A program made the translations under genes and the position numbers. Shown piece by piece: positions 38,401-51,100 of a DNA stretch of 64,000 nucleotides. Location of the stretch: assembly GCA_003864495.1 (NCBI GenBank), contig ML133427.1, positions 537,703-601,702 on the forward strand, read 5' to 3'. Origin of the DNA: Nemopilema nomurai. Taxonomy: Eukaryota; Cnidaria; Scyphozoa; Rhizostomeae; Rhizostomatidae. Below the pieces are notes generated by a model. That model saw nothing but the letters and a program-made list of their open reading frames with translations. It ran no database searches and was not told the DNA's origin. Within the stretch, counting starts at the first letter, position 1. Each line of letters opens with the position of its first letter.

Positions 38401-40349
38401 TGCCTACCTGAATGCATTGACAATTCTTTTCAGCTGACCCATGTTACAGTCAGTTGGTCTGAGTATTCTATTGCCTTCATCAATCTCCCAAACTCTCAGC
38501 GTTTTACTGCCAGGCAAAGCAATTACTCATACAAGTCTATAATTTTGCTCTTTACAAAAACTGGTTCCACTGTTACTAACTATAATTCCAAAATTGTGAT
38601 AGGTCAAGATAGAATTTTTTTAAATGTTTGGTAAGACATGGCATTCAATAGGAAAGCAACATTTCCATAAAATGGACATAGAGTTGGAAAAAATTGGAAC
38701 TTTGTCCGAAAAATGAGACACAAATTTAACTACAAAAAATCTCAGGTTCTCTGGACACTTTGCCTCCCTCTTCTTTGTGCAATGATCTTTTTTGAAAGTA
38801 GTCTATAATAATACTATGATGGTGCTACTTCTGCTCCCTGTTTAGCAATTTCTATGGATTTCAAAGCTTAAATCGTAAAATAGCTTCAAGGAGAATAAGA
38901 CAGTCTATTCTGGTTCAAAATATCTAAAACTGTCTAACATATAACTTACTTTCCACCAGTGACAAAGACATGGTCACTGTTATTTGCAAAAGCAACACAG
39001 AATGTCACACCAGCACTTAAAACAGCCGCAGGAGAGCCGCAAACTGCTTCCCTTTTCTTTAAATCCCAGACAACAACACTAAATAATAACAAAGAAAGGA
39101 TCAGTTCATAAACTCTTGATATCAACTTAGCATGCCAACAAGTACTATGTGATATACAATACGAAGGGCAAACATCTTATGAAATAAAACACTGCTATTT
39201 TTAATTATTTATTTCCTCATTAAACTTCAATACTTTCATAAAAAGCAAGTGTTTTTAATAACAGTCTGCAAATAAGCATCAATAATGTTTAACAAAGAGC
39301 TTCCTAGCATCCATACAAGCATACTCAGTACATATTGCACAATAATTTATTTTTAATAAGTAATTCAGATACATGTTCTCAGTCTAGTGCAAGTTGGGAG
39401 GAAAAACAGATGTGTATTAAGAAAAAGTTAAAAAAAGCTGAAAAACAGAGCGTAAGAAAAAGATTACCTCCCATCATCTTCACCTCCAAGTGTGACAAGG
39501 AATTTGTCATTTGGTGAAAAAGCAAGGGCCTGTACTTTTACTTTATGCAATGCAAGCTTCTTAAACATAGATCTAGAATGGAAGTCCCAGACTATGACAT
39601 CAGCTTTAAAGCCCATGTGCGTAACTTGACCCGATGCGACAAAGCGGCCACTTTTAGAAACTGCAATACAGGATACATTGTTTGTGTGCCCAGAAAGAAA
39701 TTGCTGTCTGCTTCTGTCATGCTTTGTTGTTGTGAGATCTTCAATGACAACAGTATTGCCAAGTGGATATATCAAATGATTTGCATCTGGATGTACCAAA
39801 AGTCCGCCAGGAACATTTCCTGAAAACATGACACAAAAAGAATTATTAAACAGAAATATAAAGTTTGCAAAAGCATCTAAATTTCCGTCTAGTCTTTTGA
39901 AAGCTAACTATTTTTGCAAAACAGTACATTAAGGCTAGAAAAGCGGTCTTATACCAACCATAATGAAGCGCATATTCGACTTGTACACTTAATGCAAAAT
40001 TGACATGTCCCGCTCACTACAAGTAGGCTCGCGCAACAGAAAAACCGTTCCTCGTGTTTCATAGGTTCCTATAATGTCAAATTATTTTGAACAACTCTAA
40101 TTGTAATTTAGAGACATAAAATCTTGTAAACAATGTAAAGGTACATTACAAGAAACAAGACAAAGAAATGGTATAGAACACAAGAACGCTAAGGTTGGCC
40201 ATGAAAGACGATGTTTCTCTAGGAAAAACAAGGGTGCATTTTCATGCAACAATTTCCTTTAACAAAATAGCAAAATTCACGATTTTCAGCTTACCAGCAA
40301 ACCCAATTGTCGATTCAAGCTCTAGATGGTCGACCTCTTCACTCCCCAT
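32462..40349 (-). CDS. CFAP52: Cilia- and flagella-associated WD40 protein CFAP52 (WDR16), 15 exons
   Basis: WD40 beta-propeller protein of motile axonemes, a microtubule inner protein in ciliated cells. Exons: 40295-40349, 39468-39819, 38950-39078, 38408-38506, 37718-37774, 36766-36926, 36296-36353, 35531-35643, 34785-34933, 34431-34646, 34286-34326, 33803-33849, 33347-33449, 32945-33079, 32462-32608. About 620 residues, the same as human. Diagnostic stretches: VHPDANHLIYPLGNTVVIED, SGQVTHMGFKADVIVWD, FATCSKEDIRVWNAHTSKEL, GGGEGQVRVW, STDGTCIIWDLV and the C-terminal SVSADGAVLRWRFPF then TAA. The start ATG at 40349 gives MGSEEVDHLELESTIGFAG. The junction of exons 4 and 5 is out by one base (see findings). 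All other joins keep frame. Confidence 0.95.
35083..35290 (-). repeat. 21-bp minisatellite in a CFAP52 intron
   Basis: About ten imperfect copies of a 21-bp unit, such as TCTAAGACATCCAAATAGGG on the plus strand, lie in the intron 34934-35530. Because 21 is divisible by three, two minus-strand frames stay open through it, one reading as heptads like LDVLEPY. It has no splice sites matching the neighbouring exon phases, so it is called a repeat, not an exon. Confidence 0.85.
35940..36075. repeat. G/C-homopolymer repeat remnant
   Basis: A run of nine G, then two similar segments of the form TTTAGCCCCCCC followed by ACTTTTT. This resembles the end of an interspersed repeat. It lies in the CFAP52 intron between exons 7 and 8. 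Confidence 0.5.
37085..37240. repeat. Degenerate tandem repeat (TGATATTTTTGGG-type)
   Basis: Five or so diverged units containing CTGATATTTCTGGG or TGATATTTTTGGG at about 35-bp spacing in a CFAP52 intron. Low sequence identity suggests an old array. Confidence 0.5.
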
Positions 40350-42178
40350 ATCGTTTTTTGAAAAAGTTGCCTTGGCCTAAAACAGTTCTCCGGCCCAGAC
40401 GCTCTCTTCCATTATGGGTTAAAGTGGTTAGCAACACCCGAAAACAGTTCATAGTTACAGCTGGAACGAGGCTGGCACTGAAAATGAGATCTATTGAAAT
40501 TTTTCAAAGAAGCTGTTCCCAGGGTTAGAAAAGTTCGCTGAAAATTTTAGACTTATTGATATGATTATGTGTTATTATATATGATCTTAACTGTTGATAA
40601 AGGCTCGAAAATTTTAAGACAATCGATTAATTCTGCACAGTTGCAAGCAATTCAACAAGGCTCCCCCATTTAAAACTTTTTCTTAAAATTGTCAAAGATT
40701 GAGCCCTTCGCCTTCAAGACTCTCTTATGGGCTATGTATTGGCTAAACACGCGTTAATGTGCGTGAATTGGAGCCAAAGAAAGCTTTCTAACAGACGTGA
40801 AGAGTTGATTGACTAAAAACACTCCAAGTACATGCAAGATATTCTCTTTCAAAGTCAAGATAGTTAAAAAATCTACTTCTGAATGATAAATCATCTAACC
40901 CTGTTCAAAATACACTAACTAACTACTGTTGGCGTAAAGTTCCGGCAATCTAAACAATACGCTTTGCAATTTACTACAAGCGTTGCTATAAATGCACCAC
41001 GATACAAATAGGAAAATGCAGTCTTGAGCAATTTTACAACAACAAAAACTGGAATGAATAATAAACGACAAGCAAAAGAAACTGCACGAAAAACATCACA
41101 AACTCGATTAACAATTAACGGAATCAATGTCCTTTTAAATCTCACGATGAAAAAGAAATACAAATTGATTAATAAATATAGCATTCATCACCAGCTCGTA
41201 ATTGCTATATTCAAATTGCTAGAAAGAGCTGCTGTTACTTCAGGCAACTTGAAAGATTAGTTGTACACTAAGAATCCAGGTCAAGCGAAGATCAATCCGG
41301 ACCAATCCAATTTTCAGGTGATTTGTATATTTGCAAAATCAATCTGGATCACTCCAGATTTCGCCTGATCCCTGCTTTGGGTAGTAACACGAAGTTCAAT
41401 CAAACCCGGATTCTTATGTGCCTTGTTTTGGGTGAAAATCACTCAATTAGTCCATTCCGTTGGTTAGTTTGAAACATAGCAATTAGGAGCGTGTTTTATA
41501 TATATTTCATTTCTTAACTGTTGATACATCTATCAAAAGTTTGATCAATATGAACGTGAAAGATTGGCAAAATGTTGTAAAGGAAATAGCACAATATTAT
41601 ACTAAATAAATATCACACGCGTATCATAAACAATATGAACTAGCATTAACACCCAGGTTTGAAACAGAAAAGTGGATAAAAAGAAAACGAGCTACTGTAA
41701 ACTAATTGCTTCACAACAAATTAGAATAAAACTGAACTAGCACGCATGAATTGTTTGGATGGTTTCAATATTGCTTTTGGGGGAAGACTAGAGAAAAGCT
41801 AAAGGTATAAAGGACAAACTATTGTACAAAATTGAAGTGCATTTCTCTTCTTCCTTGACTAAACACATACGGTGTATCCACACAAAAAACTATGCCATTT
41901 GCAGACACCATCTCAAAGAAAAGCAATGACTTGGCTGGACTAAAGCAGGACTGCCAGATAAATGCATCTTCTGCCAGAGAGCATTGGCGTGCCAAATTCA
42001 GTTTAGTTGTAGACACCACAAAATTTCTGTAAGCATCATAAATGCTCTGGTAATCGAAGATTAAGAGGAGGGGGGTTGAACACCATTTTGCAAGCCCAAA
42101 AGACGACACAGATAAATACAAAACGTTGAGCCACAATTTGCGAAAATAGCTGGCAACGTGTTAACAGTTCCACACGTG
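40350..42178. other. Intergenic, CFAP52 start to XPO6 stop
   Basis: About 1.8 kb between two minus-strand genes. It holds the CFAP52 promoter region, the XPO6 3' UTR and a fold-back repeat at 41268-41418. Overlapping antisense frames of 89 and 78 codons near 40915-41260 show no family motif and are not called. Confidence 0.6.
41268..41418. repeat. Fold-back repeat with internal direct repeats
   Basis: Outer arms TAAGAATCCAGGT (41268-41281) and ACCCGGATTCTTA (41404-41416) are inverted repeats with one mismatch. Inside, two diverged 30-bp direct copies begin TCAATCCGGACCAATCC near 41292 and TCAATCTGGATCACTCC near 41339. It looks like a short non-autonomous element; its ends are not certain. 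Confidence 0.45.
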
Positions 42179-45100
42179 CTAAAGGCGCAGAGGCGAATTG
42201 GGGATGCTACTGTTAATCAGCTGGTAATAACGAAAGTCACTGAAGAAACGCTGCAAAGCTGTAATGAAGGATGGCAAGTCCTGAAACACAAAATGAATCG
42301 AAATTAGATACGGACAACAGCTTGATCAATAAGGCGAAGGGGAACTTTAACAAATGGATTGTTCATACGTGGAAATCAGTGATGATCAGTGGCGGTTAAG
42401 TTTCGAAGATAATGGTAGACCATCAGTACCATAACAACAATTCTTTTCACTCTCACTTGATTTAGCAGATTGCATAGAATATGACTGTTTGTGGTGATCT
42501 TTGAGAGTATCATTAGCCTGGCTCTTGTTACATCAATGATGGTAAACGCTCATAAAATTGAGTGGGTGCTTAGGTATGAATTGAATGGGTGGCAGAATCA
42601 AGACACAGTTCAGGATGCAAAACTGGCGTGGGATAGTACTGTCTTATAGGTCACTCCAAATGAGAAAGACAACTCGCCTCTTGATTTTGGAAAGCTTTTA
42701 AAATATCGCTTCTCTGGTGATCTGTTATTCCTTGACAGCGCAGTAAATAGTGCTGCATGAATTCGGAGTTGAAAGACCTCAGGTCCACGGACGCCATTGT
42801 GTGGACTGTGATGATGATGTCCTCTTTCAGAAGATCGTGTGACTGGTTGACCAACGAGTCTAGCAGCACTTGAAGGAAAGTGGAAAGGAGGTTTGCTTGG
42901 AAGACATGCTGAAAGAGAGGTTGATAGAGGCTGAAGATCTTGATCGAGGCTGAAACTTGCAACAAACAGCTCTAACGTTAAAAGTTAAACTTGGAGCATC
43001 CTTTGAACACCTGCGTTCTTTACAGCACAAGCAAAAAAGCTTGATTGAAGGTTGCCTGAAAACGTTATACAGTTTTTCTAACAGCTGTCTTCAAAACTTG
43101 AATCTATTTTGAAGAATGAGCGGATGACCCGTCTTCTTTGACTTATCAATTTAGAAAACGACTCACGTTGTGTACAAAATATACAAATACTTAATAAAAT
43201 ATCCTGAATAATAAACCAGCTTGTGCATATGCCTCAAGGCTCAAAGTGTGTTCAGAAGAGCCTTAGGTATCAGATAAGTGAAACTAACCTTTGTATACAG
43301 TTTATATTTCTCGTTTAAACTCTGCATAACTTCTAAAGATTTCTTGAACAGAGAAATGTCATTCTCCATCAGAGCCTGGCCAATCTCCTGAAAATCACAA
43401 ACAACCAGGTAACAGCCAACTATAATTGTGAGAATCTTCAGTTCAAGATACGGAAGTTGAGAAAACAGAGTAAAAACATAGTATTACCAGGAAGGCGTGT
43501 CACCTTGCTTTGTGTGAATTTACCAAAATAGTTACAGTAGATATTTGTTTTTAGTGTGGTGATGCCATACAGCTGCATTATTTGACGAGTTCGTTTCTTC
43601 AATTAAAATGGAGTTGGCTTTACATTAAGAATTTCACCTTCCAATTTTCAGGACAACCTACCACCACAAGAAACATTCAATACAAACTTCGAAATGTCTA
43701 ACAAGTAAAATTATCACAAATGTATCACAAACCAAGAAGGTACAGCTTACTTTGATAATTAATACAAATAGATCTTCGTGTTCCATCGAGTCTTCTCCAG
43801 ACAACTTCGATAAAACATTTGACTTGAAGAAGAATCGCCAGTTATGAATTAGCAGCTGGTGCAAGAGCTCAAGGACCATAATGTTGATATCTGGAGCGGG
43901 GTACTGCAAGGTAAACAGAGAGAATGTTGGAGACAACATGACGTAAAGATGTTTTCAGGATATTCTAGAAACTGTCACGTTATTGTTATTCGAAATGATT
44001 GGATCGAGGTGAAACGATTAACGATTTAGTTGCAAAGTCACAATTTAAGGTGGAGGCAAGCGATTTAAACCGTAATGCGGAATTAAAAGAGGGACAAATT
44101 TTTTTGACAGTATATAATTCAAAGTCGACAAAATTTGCGATTGAAAACTGCAAGGAAATTTCTAAGAATCATTCGTGCTAACTAGCAAAAGGCTCCGGGC
44201 AGCAGTAAGTGCAAATGATTATACAGCAATTGCTATCGACTTCATGCTGCAGAGGAGAATGTCAATAATAAGGAAAATACGAATAAAAAAGGAAATGGGA
44301 AATAACCTTTCGTATAATTGGCATAATTTGGTGCAAGACGAATTCGATAATGCTCGGAATAAGCTTCTTGAAGGACGATTCGTGTTCTTGGACGACAAAT
44401 TCAAGCATTTTCATGAATCTACAACAAATGAGGATTTTAACATTTCTGTGTAGGGAAATCACCATACAATGAAAGTACAATGCCATAAATGACGGTTGCA
44501 GAAAAAGTCATAAAACTGTAGTCGAGGCTGTAAACAAATAAGGCCACAATCTGCATATACTAGGCCGTTCATTTGGGCTCAAAAGAAACGTTTGATGACT
44601 TCAACAAAGCTTAAAAAACTATAATTTGAGGAAAGAGCTTATAAGAATCCCATTTTTACTTATTTGTTTGATAAAAATCTGATTGAAAAAAGGACGTTGA
44701 GTGAGTTGTAATAGGTTCTCATGATGTTTCTTAGGACATTGGGTGTAAATGGCAAAAGACAAGAGTGGCTGGCTACAGTTGTACATAGAGCTCGTACTCA
44801 CTTCTCGATAACTCGATACCCAGCATCGTTGTTTTCTTCCACAATCTTCGTAATCTGCTCCCTAAAAACCAAAGACATCTCTTTTCATGCAAAGTTGATG
44901 AAAATGAAAAATTACTCTGCATATACTTTTAAAAACCGATAAAAACGGGACAGCAGACCATGAAGCAACTTATAGTACAAAAACTGACGTAAACAAATGA
45001 AAATTCGTAAAACAATATCGTATAACATAATGTTCTTGACAATTTTCGTTATAAGTTCCCAAAAACCAACGATTCGTGTTCATGAGATGCAGAAGATCAA

Positions 45101-48100
45101 ACATAATTTTTTACCTTTGATATATAAATACGGGACATCAGATAATGAAACGATTCATATCACAAAACAAGGACCAGCAATGAAAACAGTTAAAGTTTTA
45201 AAACTACATCCAATAGCAGGATGGAATTCGTATTTGCCTAAGATTCAAGGAAGAATCAAACGCACTTGGTTAGCAATCCCAGTAGTTGTTGAATTATGTT
45301 TTGCACGAAAGTGACCCCGACTTGAATCTTCAAATTCTTTACTGTCACAAGTAGAAGACCGAGAATTTGCTCAGCAACGTCTAGGAGAATTGGAAATTAA
45401 AATCAAAACTGTTTCAAAGGTTAAAGACATAATGCAATCGGAAAAGACATTGAGTTCGTGGTAAAAAATGTTTACCAGTCTTCTGAGTTGTGGCCAATAT
45501 GCAAGGTGATTATCTCATGTAAATATATTTACTTTGGACATACAAATGCTGTTGGAATAACATAATCATAATTAGGCAAATTACAGAAGGGTACAAAAAG
45601 AAATGAGAAAATGGATGAACAGCGGCAAAAGCCAAGCGAATCAGTTACTGATACGTGTAGCATCAAGTAGAAATCACTGAAAGATGACTCACCAGTTTGG
45701 GTGAGATACACAGGGAAAAGGTCAACAGCAATCTGAATGGCTTCTTGAGTTGACTGTTGAACTATGCCTTTTGACCTGGTTCCTTGGTCGGAGACAGTCT
45801 CTACTATTCCAGACATGATACAGCAGATTCGCTTGATGAAATCTTTACCTGCAAAGTAAGAGAATACTTTAAGAAAAAATTCGAACGTTGATGTTACCGA
45901 AATGGTTGAATAACTGTGTAGAAAAAAAGGAAAAATCTCAACTAGTATTCTGTATTTTTTTGAAGAGGTGGTTTTATGGTTTTTGCTAGGACAATTCTTC
46001 CACTGTAAATAATACGAAACGGTCATGCTGTTTTTCGCGTCCTTTACAAACTAAAACGGGCAAGAAATGCAAAGACTACCAAAGAAAAGAATACCAAAAA
46101 ACTGCGAGTAAACAAACATGTGGAACATGCATACTTACATCGAGTTCGCTCTTCGATATTCGATGATAAGACTCTGATTTCAGGCAGATGTTGATACTCT
46201 CTGGTGAACATGCTCACAAGACTCTTGTGATACGACAATCGCATTTCCCATTCCTGAAATTCGTCGTTGAGTAAAAAAACACACTCTTAACTACCTGTCT
46301 TCTTTACAACACAATAGATGGGAACTTAAACACCTCAAACCAGAGCAACACTCTGATAACGGACATATTTGCCATTCATTTGATGGGTAGAGGAACAAAT
46401 AATTACGTCTGCTTACAAAAAAGCAAAAATTATATCATTATAGCCAAAAAAACTCTTCTGATACAATTCAATTCTTAAATCTAGATTGTTGATAAACATA
46501 AACAGTTCAACGAATCAAGCACAAACCTGACTCTCTTGGGGCACCAACGACCATGGCAACACAAAGGCATTCGACAATGCGCAGCTTATGAGCACTTGGA
46601 TCTGCGAAGGAGGCGGAATGCTGCTATAAGCACATACGCATAGTCTAAACTTTCAACTTTATCATCAAAAATTTACATCAACTGAACCAACCATCAATAT
46701 ATAACATAATTTCTAAGAATTATTTGACAGTTTTTGATGTCATTTTTGATGATTTGATGACTCATGCCAGAAAATATACAAAGCTATTGTTGCTTTCACC
46801 AAACACGTATGCTCATATAAATTCTACAAGCGTTGCTCACTAGATTCCTCTGACAATTGCTGGATGCCGTAGATCACTCTCGAACTGCTGAGTCAACTAG
46901 CGGATTTCAGCATGATCTTCAAGTCCGACATTGAATTAATATCCTAACTGCATCAATCGAAACTAATGACAAGTTTTATCAAATGCATGTTATCACTATA
47001 CTGCAGCCTTGAGCTTACATTTAATGGCAGGGCCTCCAGGCCACCTGCATTCATTGTGCCATAAAACTTCTGCACAATGTCTAGAGCCAGAAAGAACTGC
47101 GGCCTCACAGTGGTAGTAAGTGAATTCAACAAATGCGATGCAGCTTGGAGAATCTGTAGGGGAATCTGAAAAGGAGAAATCATTCGATAAAAAGCTGATT
47201 CCATTTCATCAAAACCCCACGTTAAGTATTTCATTAGAAAAAAGTGCATTGTCCATAGACTTTGCTGAAATTTTCAAGTAGAGATTGAAAGTATTAGTAT
47301 GAAAAAAACAAGAGAAAATTTTATTAGGCCCTTGGTTTAGACAAAATGTCAATATATTTTGTAAAATTAATTTATTAAATTTTGGTAATCCTTTCTTATT
47401 TAATAAATAATAGTGGCTCGGTTAGCTAATCATCAAAGGAAAGAATCAACTGAGAAATTAAAAGAGAATCAAAGAAACGACAAGTATCAACAAAGAAAAG
47501 GCCTGCCTTAAAAGCCATAATGTACTACAGTGTGTTAGAAAATGTATAATCAATCTAGCTCAGTTCTCTTTGAACATTTTCTAGATATGTTAGAGATAAA
47601 AAGCAAAAACAAAGCAACCTACAGTTGACTGCAGAAGTGGCAAAGTTCCCTCCAAGACTGAGACAGTAATCGACTTGAACTTATCAGCAGAATCGGTATT
47701 TTGACGTTTTGATTCTAAACTCAGCAATTCCAGCCAATGCGAGAAGGCTTGCAAGCAGGATAGGCCGTGAGCGTGGCTGGAATTAACATACAACTCAATG
47801 AAGAGTAGGTCGTGGAAAGTTAACTTTGTTGTAAAACCCATGCACAAAAATGCAATGGGAAGATTCAAATAAATAAATTTGATATAGTCATAAGATAGGT
47901 GGTAGGGTCGGCCTAACAGAGGTGTAAGAGTTGTACCAGCCTATCAAACAACTCTTACGAATATTCACTTTAGAAAAAAAATTTTGAGCTGCTTATACAG
48001 GCCTAGTGACTTTTTTCAACCAACTTGGCTTTTCATCTTGCCAACTGGCTTGAACAATGAATTTTTTTATTATAATAGAAATATGGTTAGTTTGGTATGG

Positions 48101-51100
48101 AGGCTCTGCCAGATGAAAGGAGGCGGGAAGATTTGTGTGACACTTGGTATCAAATGTTTATGGTGCAGGAAATGTGTGACATTTGGGAACCACATGCATC
48201 AAATGGGTCTAAACGAAAGAATCATTTTAAAGGAAAATTAAGCAATATCAACAAATGACTTACACATTAATAAAATCTTTAGTAATCGTGTCTGGTTTGG
48301 CATTTTTTATCGAGTAGAGCTTGTAATAAGTTCCAAATAGAACCTGCTGACAAATTCTACGAAGAGAAAAAATAATAAGCATAAAAATTTACAAGGCTTT
48401 TAAAGACTGTAACTCAATGACGCTTATGACTCAGTACATAAGAGAGAGGACAAACAAAAACCTTGATGGGCATGCCGAAACCGTTGAATCCATGGAAACA
48501 AATAATACGAAAATCATGTCTACAAACACAGCCGGAATATCAAATGGAGGAGATGCCATTGATTGCATCGCCTACCTCCGTTTCTTAAACTACGACTAAT
48601 TTGGCTGGCTTTTGAAATAATAAAGAAATACCAAAGTTTTTATAATTCTATGATCAGTACGAGATGAATTGCAAATTTTAATCCAAACACTTCTAACATC
48701 TGTGGAGACGAAGAGATATCTAAACGCAAAGATCGTCGAGGGGATATCAGTACAGATCAATCTATTTATTGTAATAATGTGTTAAGAGATATCGTTAAAG
48801 TCATTTAGGCTATATCAAGAAATACTGCGGTCATATTCAACTGTGACTGTTTCTCAAGCTTACATTGTGCGATAATATAAATGTTTCCTCTCAAATACAT
48901 ACCGCTCAAATATAACTTGGCCATCTTGCAACTTCTTGTTGAAATTCTCATCCCCAACAAAAAGATGGGCGAGTCGACCCATGGCCTGTAGGAAAACTGC
49001 AATATCTCGAAGACATTTATGAAGATTTTGGATTTCAGGATCTGACGAGATATCCAACCTCCTCACTGTAAATAAAGAAACTTATCAATAATGCATTTTG
49101 CATTTCATAATATCATACCTATTAAAACGGGAAGGATGATGGAGGCTACACACAATTTTTCAAACGGGTACTATTTGGAAGAAAATGTTTTTGGTCTTCA
49201 TTTTGTGATAGACTTTGCTTTCAAAACCTTTTCCTTCAAGATTAAACTTTAAAAATTTGTTCATTTGAAAGAGCCTCTGTTAAGCATCAAGGAGCATTTT
49301 GAACCTATTCAAATATCAGGAAAGGTAACTGAAACTGTCTTGATATATATACAACTCCTATTTTGGTCAGGAAATAAAAATAGGCTGGGTTTGAACGGAG
49401 TCGCAATAGGTTGTGAATTTATTAAAAGAGAAAGAAAGTGAACTAGTTGGCTACGTTGAAGCAAACAAATATAAATATAGGTACAATATATAAATATAGG
49501 TACAATATATAAATCTTCACCTGAATGAGAATGGTCCGAAATGTGACTGGCAAGGCCAAAATAAATATCAAGATTTGGTTGCAGAACTTCCATCTGCAAT
49601 GTAGAAAATAAAAATTTTTTAAAAATTCTCTTCACGATAAATTTAACACACATGAACCGGCAACGATAAGTAATCAAAATAACTGAGAACGCACGTACTT
49701 TATTTGACGTTTGTTGGTTAATAATAACCGATCGACTGCATATTTTCCATGAAATAAAAAAGACATTAACAAATGACAATATACTCACTATTTTTAAAAT
49801 AACCTCATCTGGAAATATTTCTGCAATTTTCGAAACTACTTCCAGGCACTCTCGAACAAATCTGGATCTCTCACTCTCCTCCTAGAACAATAATTATTGG
49901 AGTTAATACGACGAGGCAAAAGGCAGGTGAAATATCTATAGAGTAGATATCATACATTTATTACAAGTTGCGTTACGAGTAGTTACGAGTTAACAGCAGC
50001 TTTTTTGGTCAATGTAGTCTTTCAAAATCATGGCGCCCAGTAGAAAAAGGCAAAAACGGTTATCATAAATGATCTCGTATTCAAACGGGTGCAACTAACC
50101 TCGTTTTCGGCCACATCATCATCCAAATCGTCCAGCTGGCTTTCATTATATCTGAGTTGCAGTTTTAGAAGCAGCTTAACGAGTAGCTCATTTAGAATCG
50201 CGGAGTACCTATGAATTGAAAAAGAAAGAAAATCATCTAAAGAGAAGACTGAAAAAGAAATTATCTTTTATAGAGGAAATGTTACGCATGCGTGAGAATA
50301 ACAATCTTGTGACAAAAATAAACTTTTTAATCCTACCAAAGTAGGGGAAGGGAAAGAAAGACCGCAAACGTAGACTGGAGAAGAGGGAAGAACTGAAAAT
50401 TATAACATGACTGTTGTCTTCATAGACCGACAGGATAAAAAGAAGAGTCAAATACAACGAAGGGAACAAGAGATAAAAGGAAAGGTATGGCGGATACGAA
50501 AGTAAGAGTAAGAGTTGCAGGGCTGTAAGAGAGAAAGATGATAAGAGGGTGAAGAAAGGGGACAAAGAGACATCAATGACAAATAGTTAGGAGGAATTCA
50601 TAGAGGTTTTTGCGTTTAGAATGAGTTAAGAGAGGCAGTTATGGAGCTGAAACTTCATACTACAAAAGCCGTTGACTCTGCTATGCAAGATCCTGCTCAA
50701 GCAAAAATTAAAACCGACAAATTGAAATCTCAAAGATGATGTTCAAGAAAATTACTTTTCTTTTATGCTTATCCGCACGCCGTTAGTTCCCCTGAGGCTG
50801 CCGACTCTATCAATCAAATAGTCGAGAAACGTTGACCATATCTCCAGACCACGATAAAATCCGTTGACAGTTGGCTGCAAAGGAGACATATAGCAAGATA
50901 AGGCGAAAAAATCGTACGAAGATCAACCAGGCAGCGTTTTCTCAAAAAAGCGTGCTGTGACGTAACTCGGGTGGCTAAGACAAAGAAAAGTGCATCAGGT
51001 TGTTGAACACAAAATGTTACGACGGTTACGACGTTAAATGTTACGACATTAGAGGTTACGACGTTAGAGATTGCGACGTTAGAGGTTACGACGTTAGAGG

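Noticed and set aside
40915..41260. Overlapping antisense small proteins (89 and 78 codons), one hydrophobic
   Set aside because: Intergenic, no family match, AT-rich composition readily gives such frames, and each is the complement of the other.
44997..45470. Plus-strand open frames of 105 codons plus an in-frame continuation past a stop, looking like a decayed gene
   Set aside because: The minus strand of 45305-45380 encodes the missing XPO6 exon (VTVKNLKIQVGVTF) with correct phase; the plus-strand frame is its shadow and matches no family I know.
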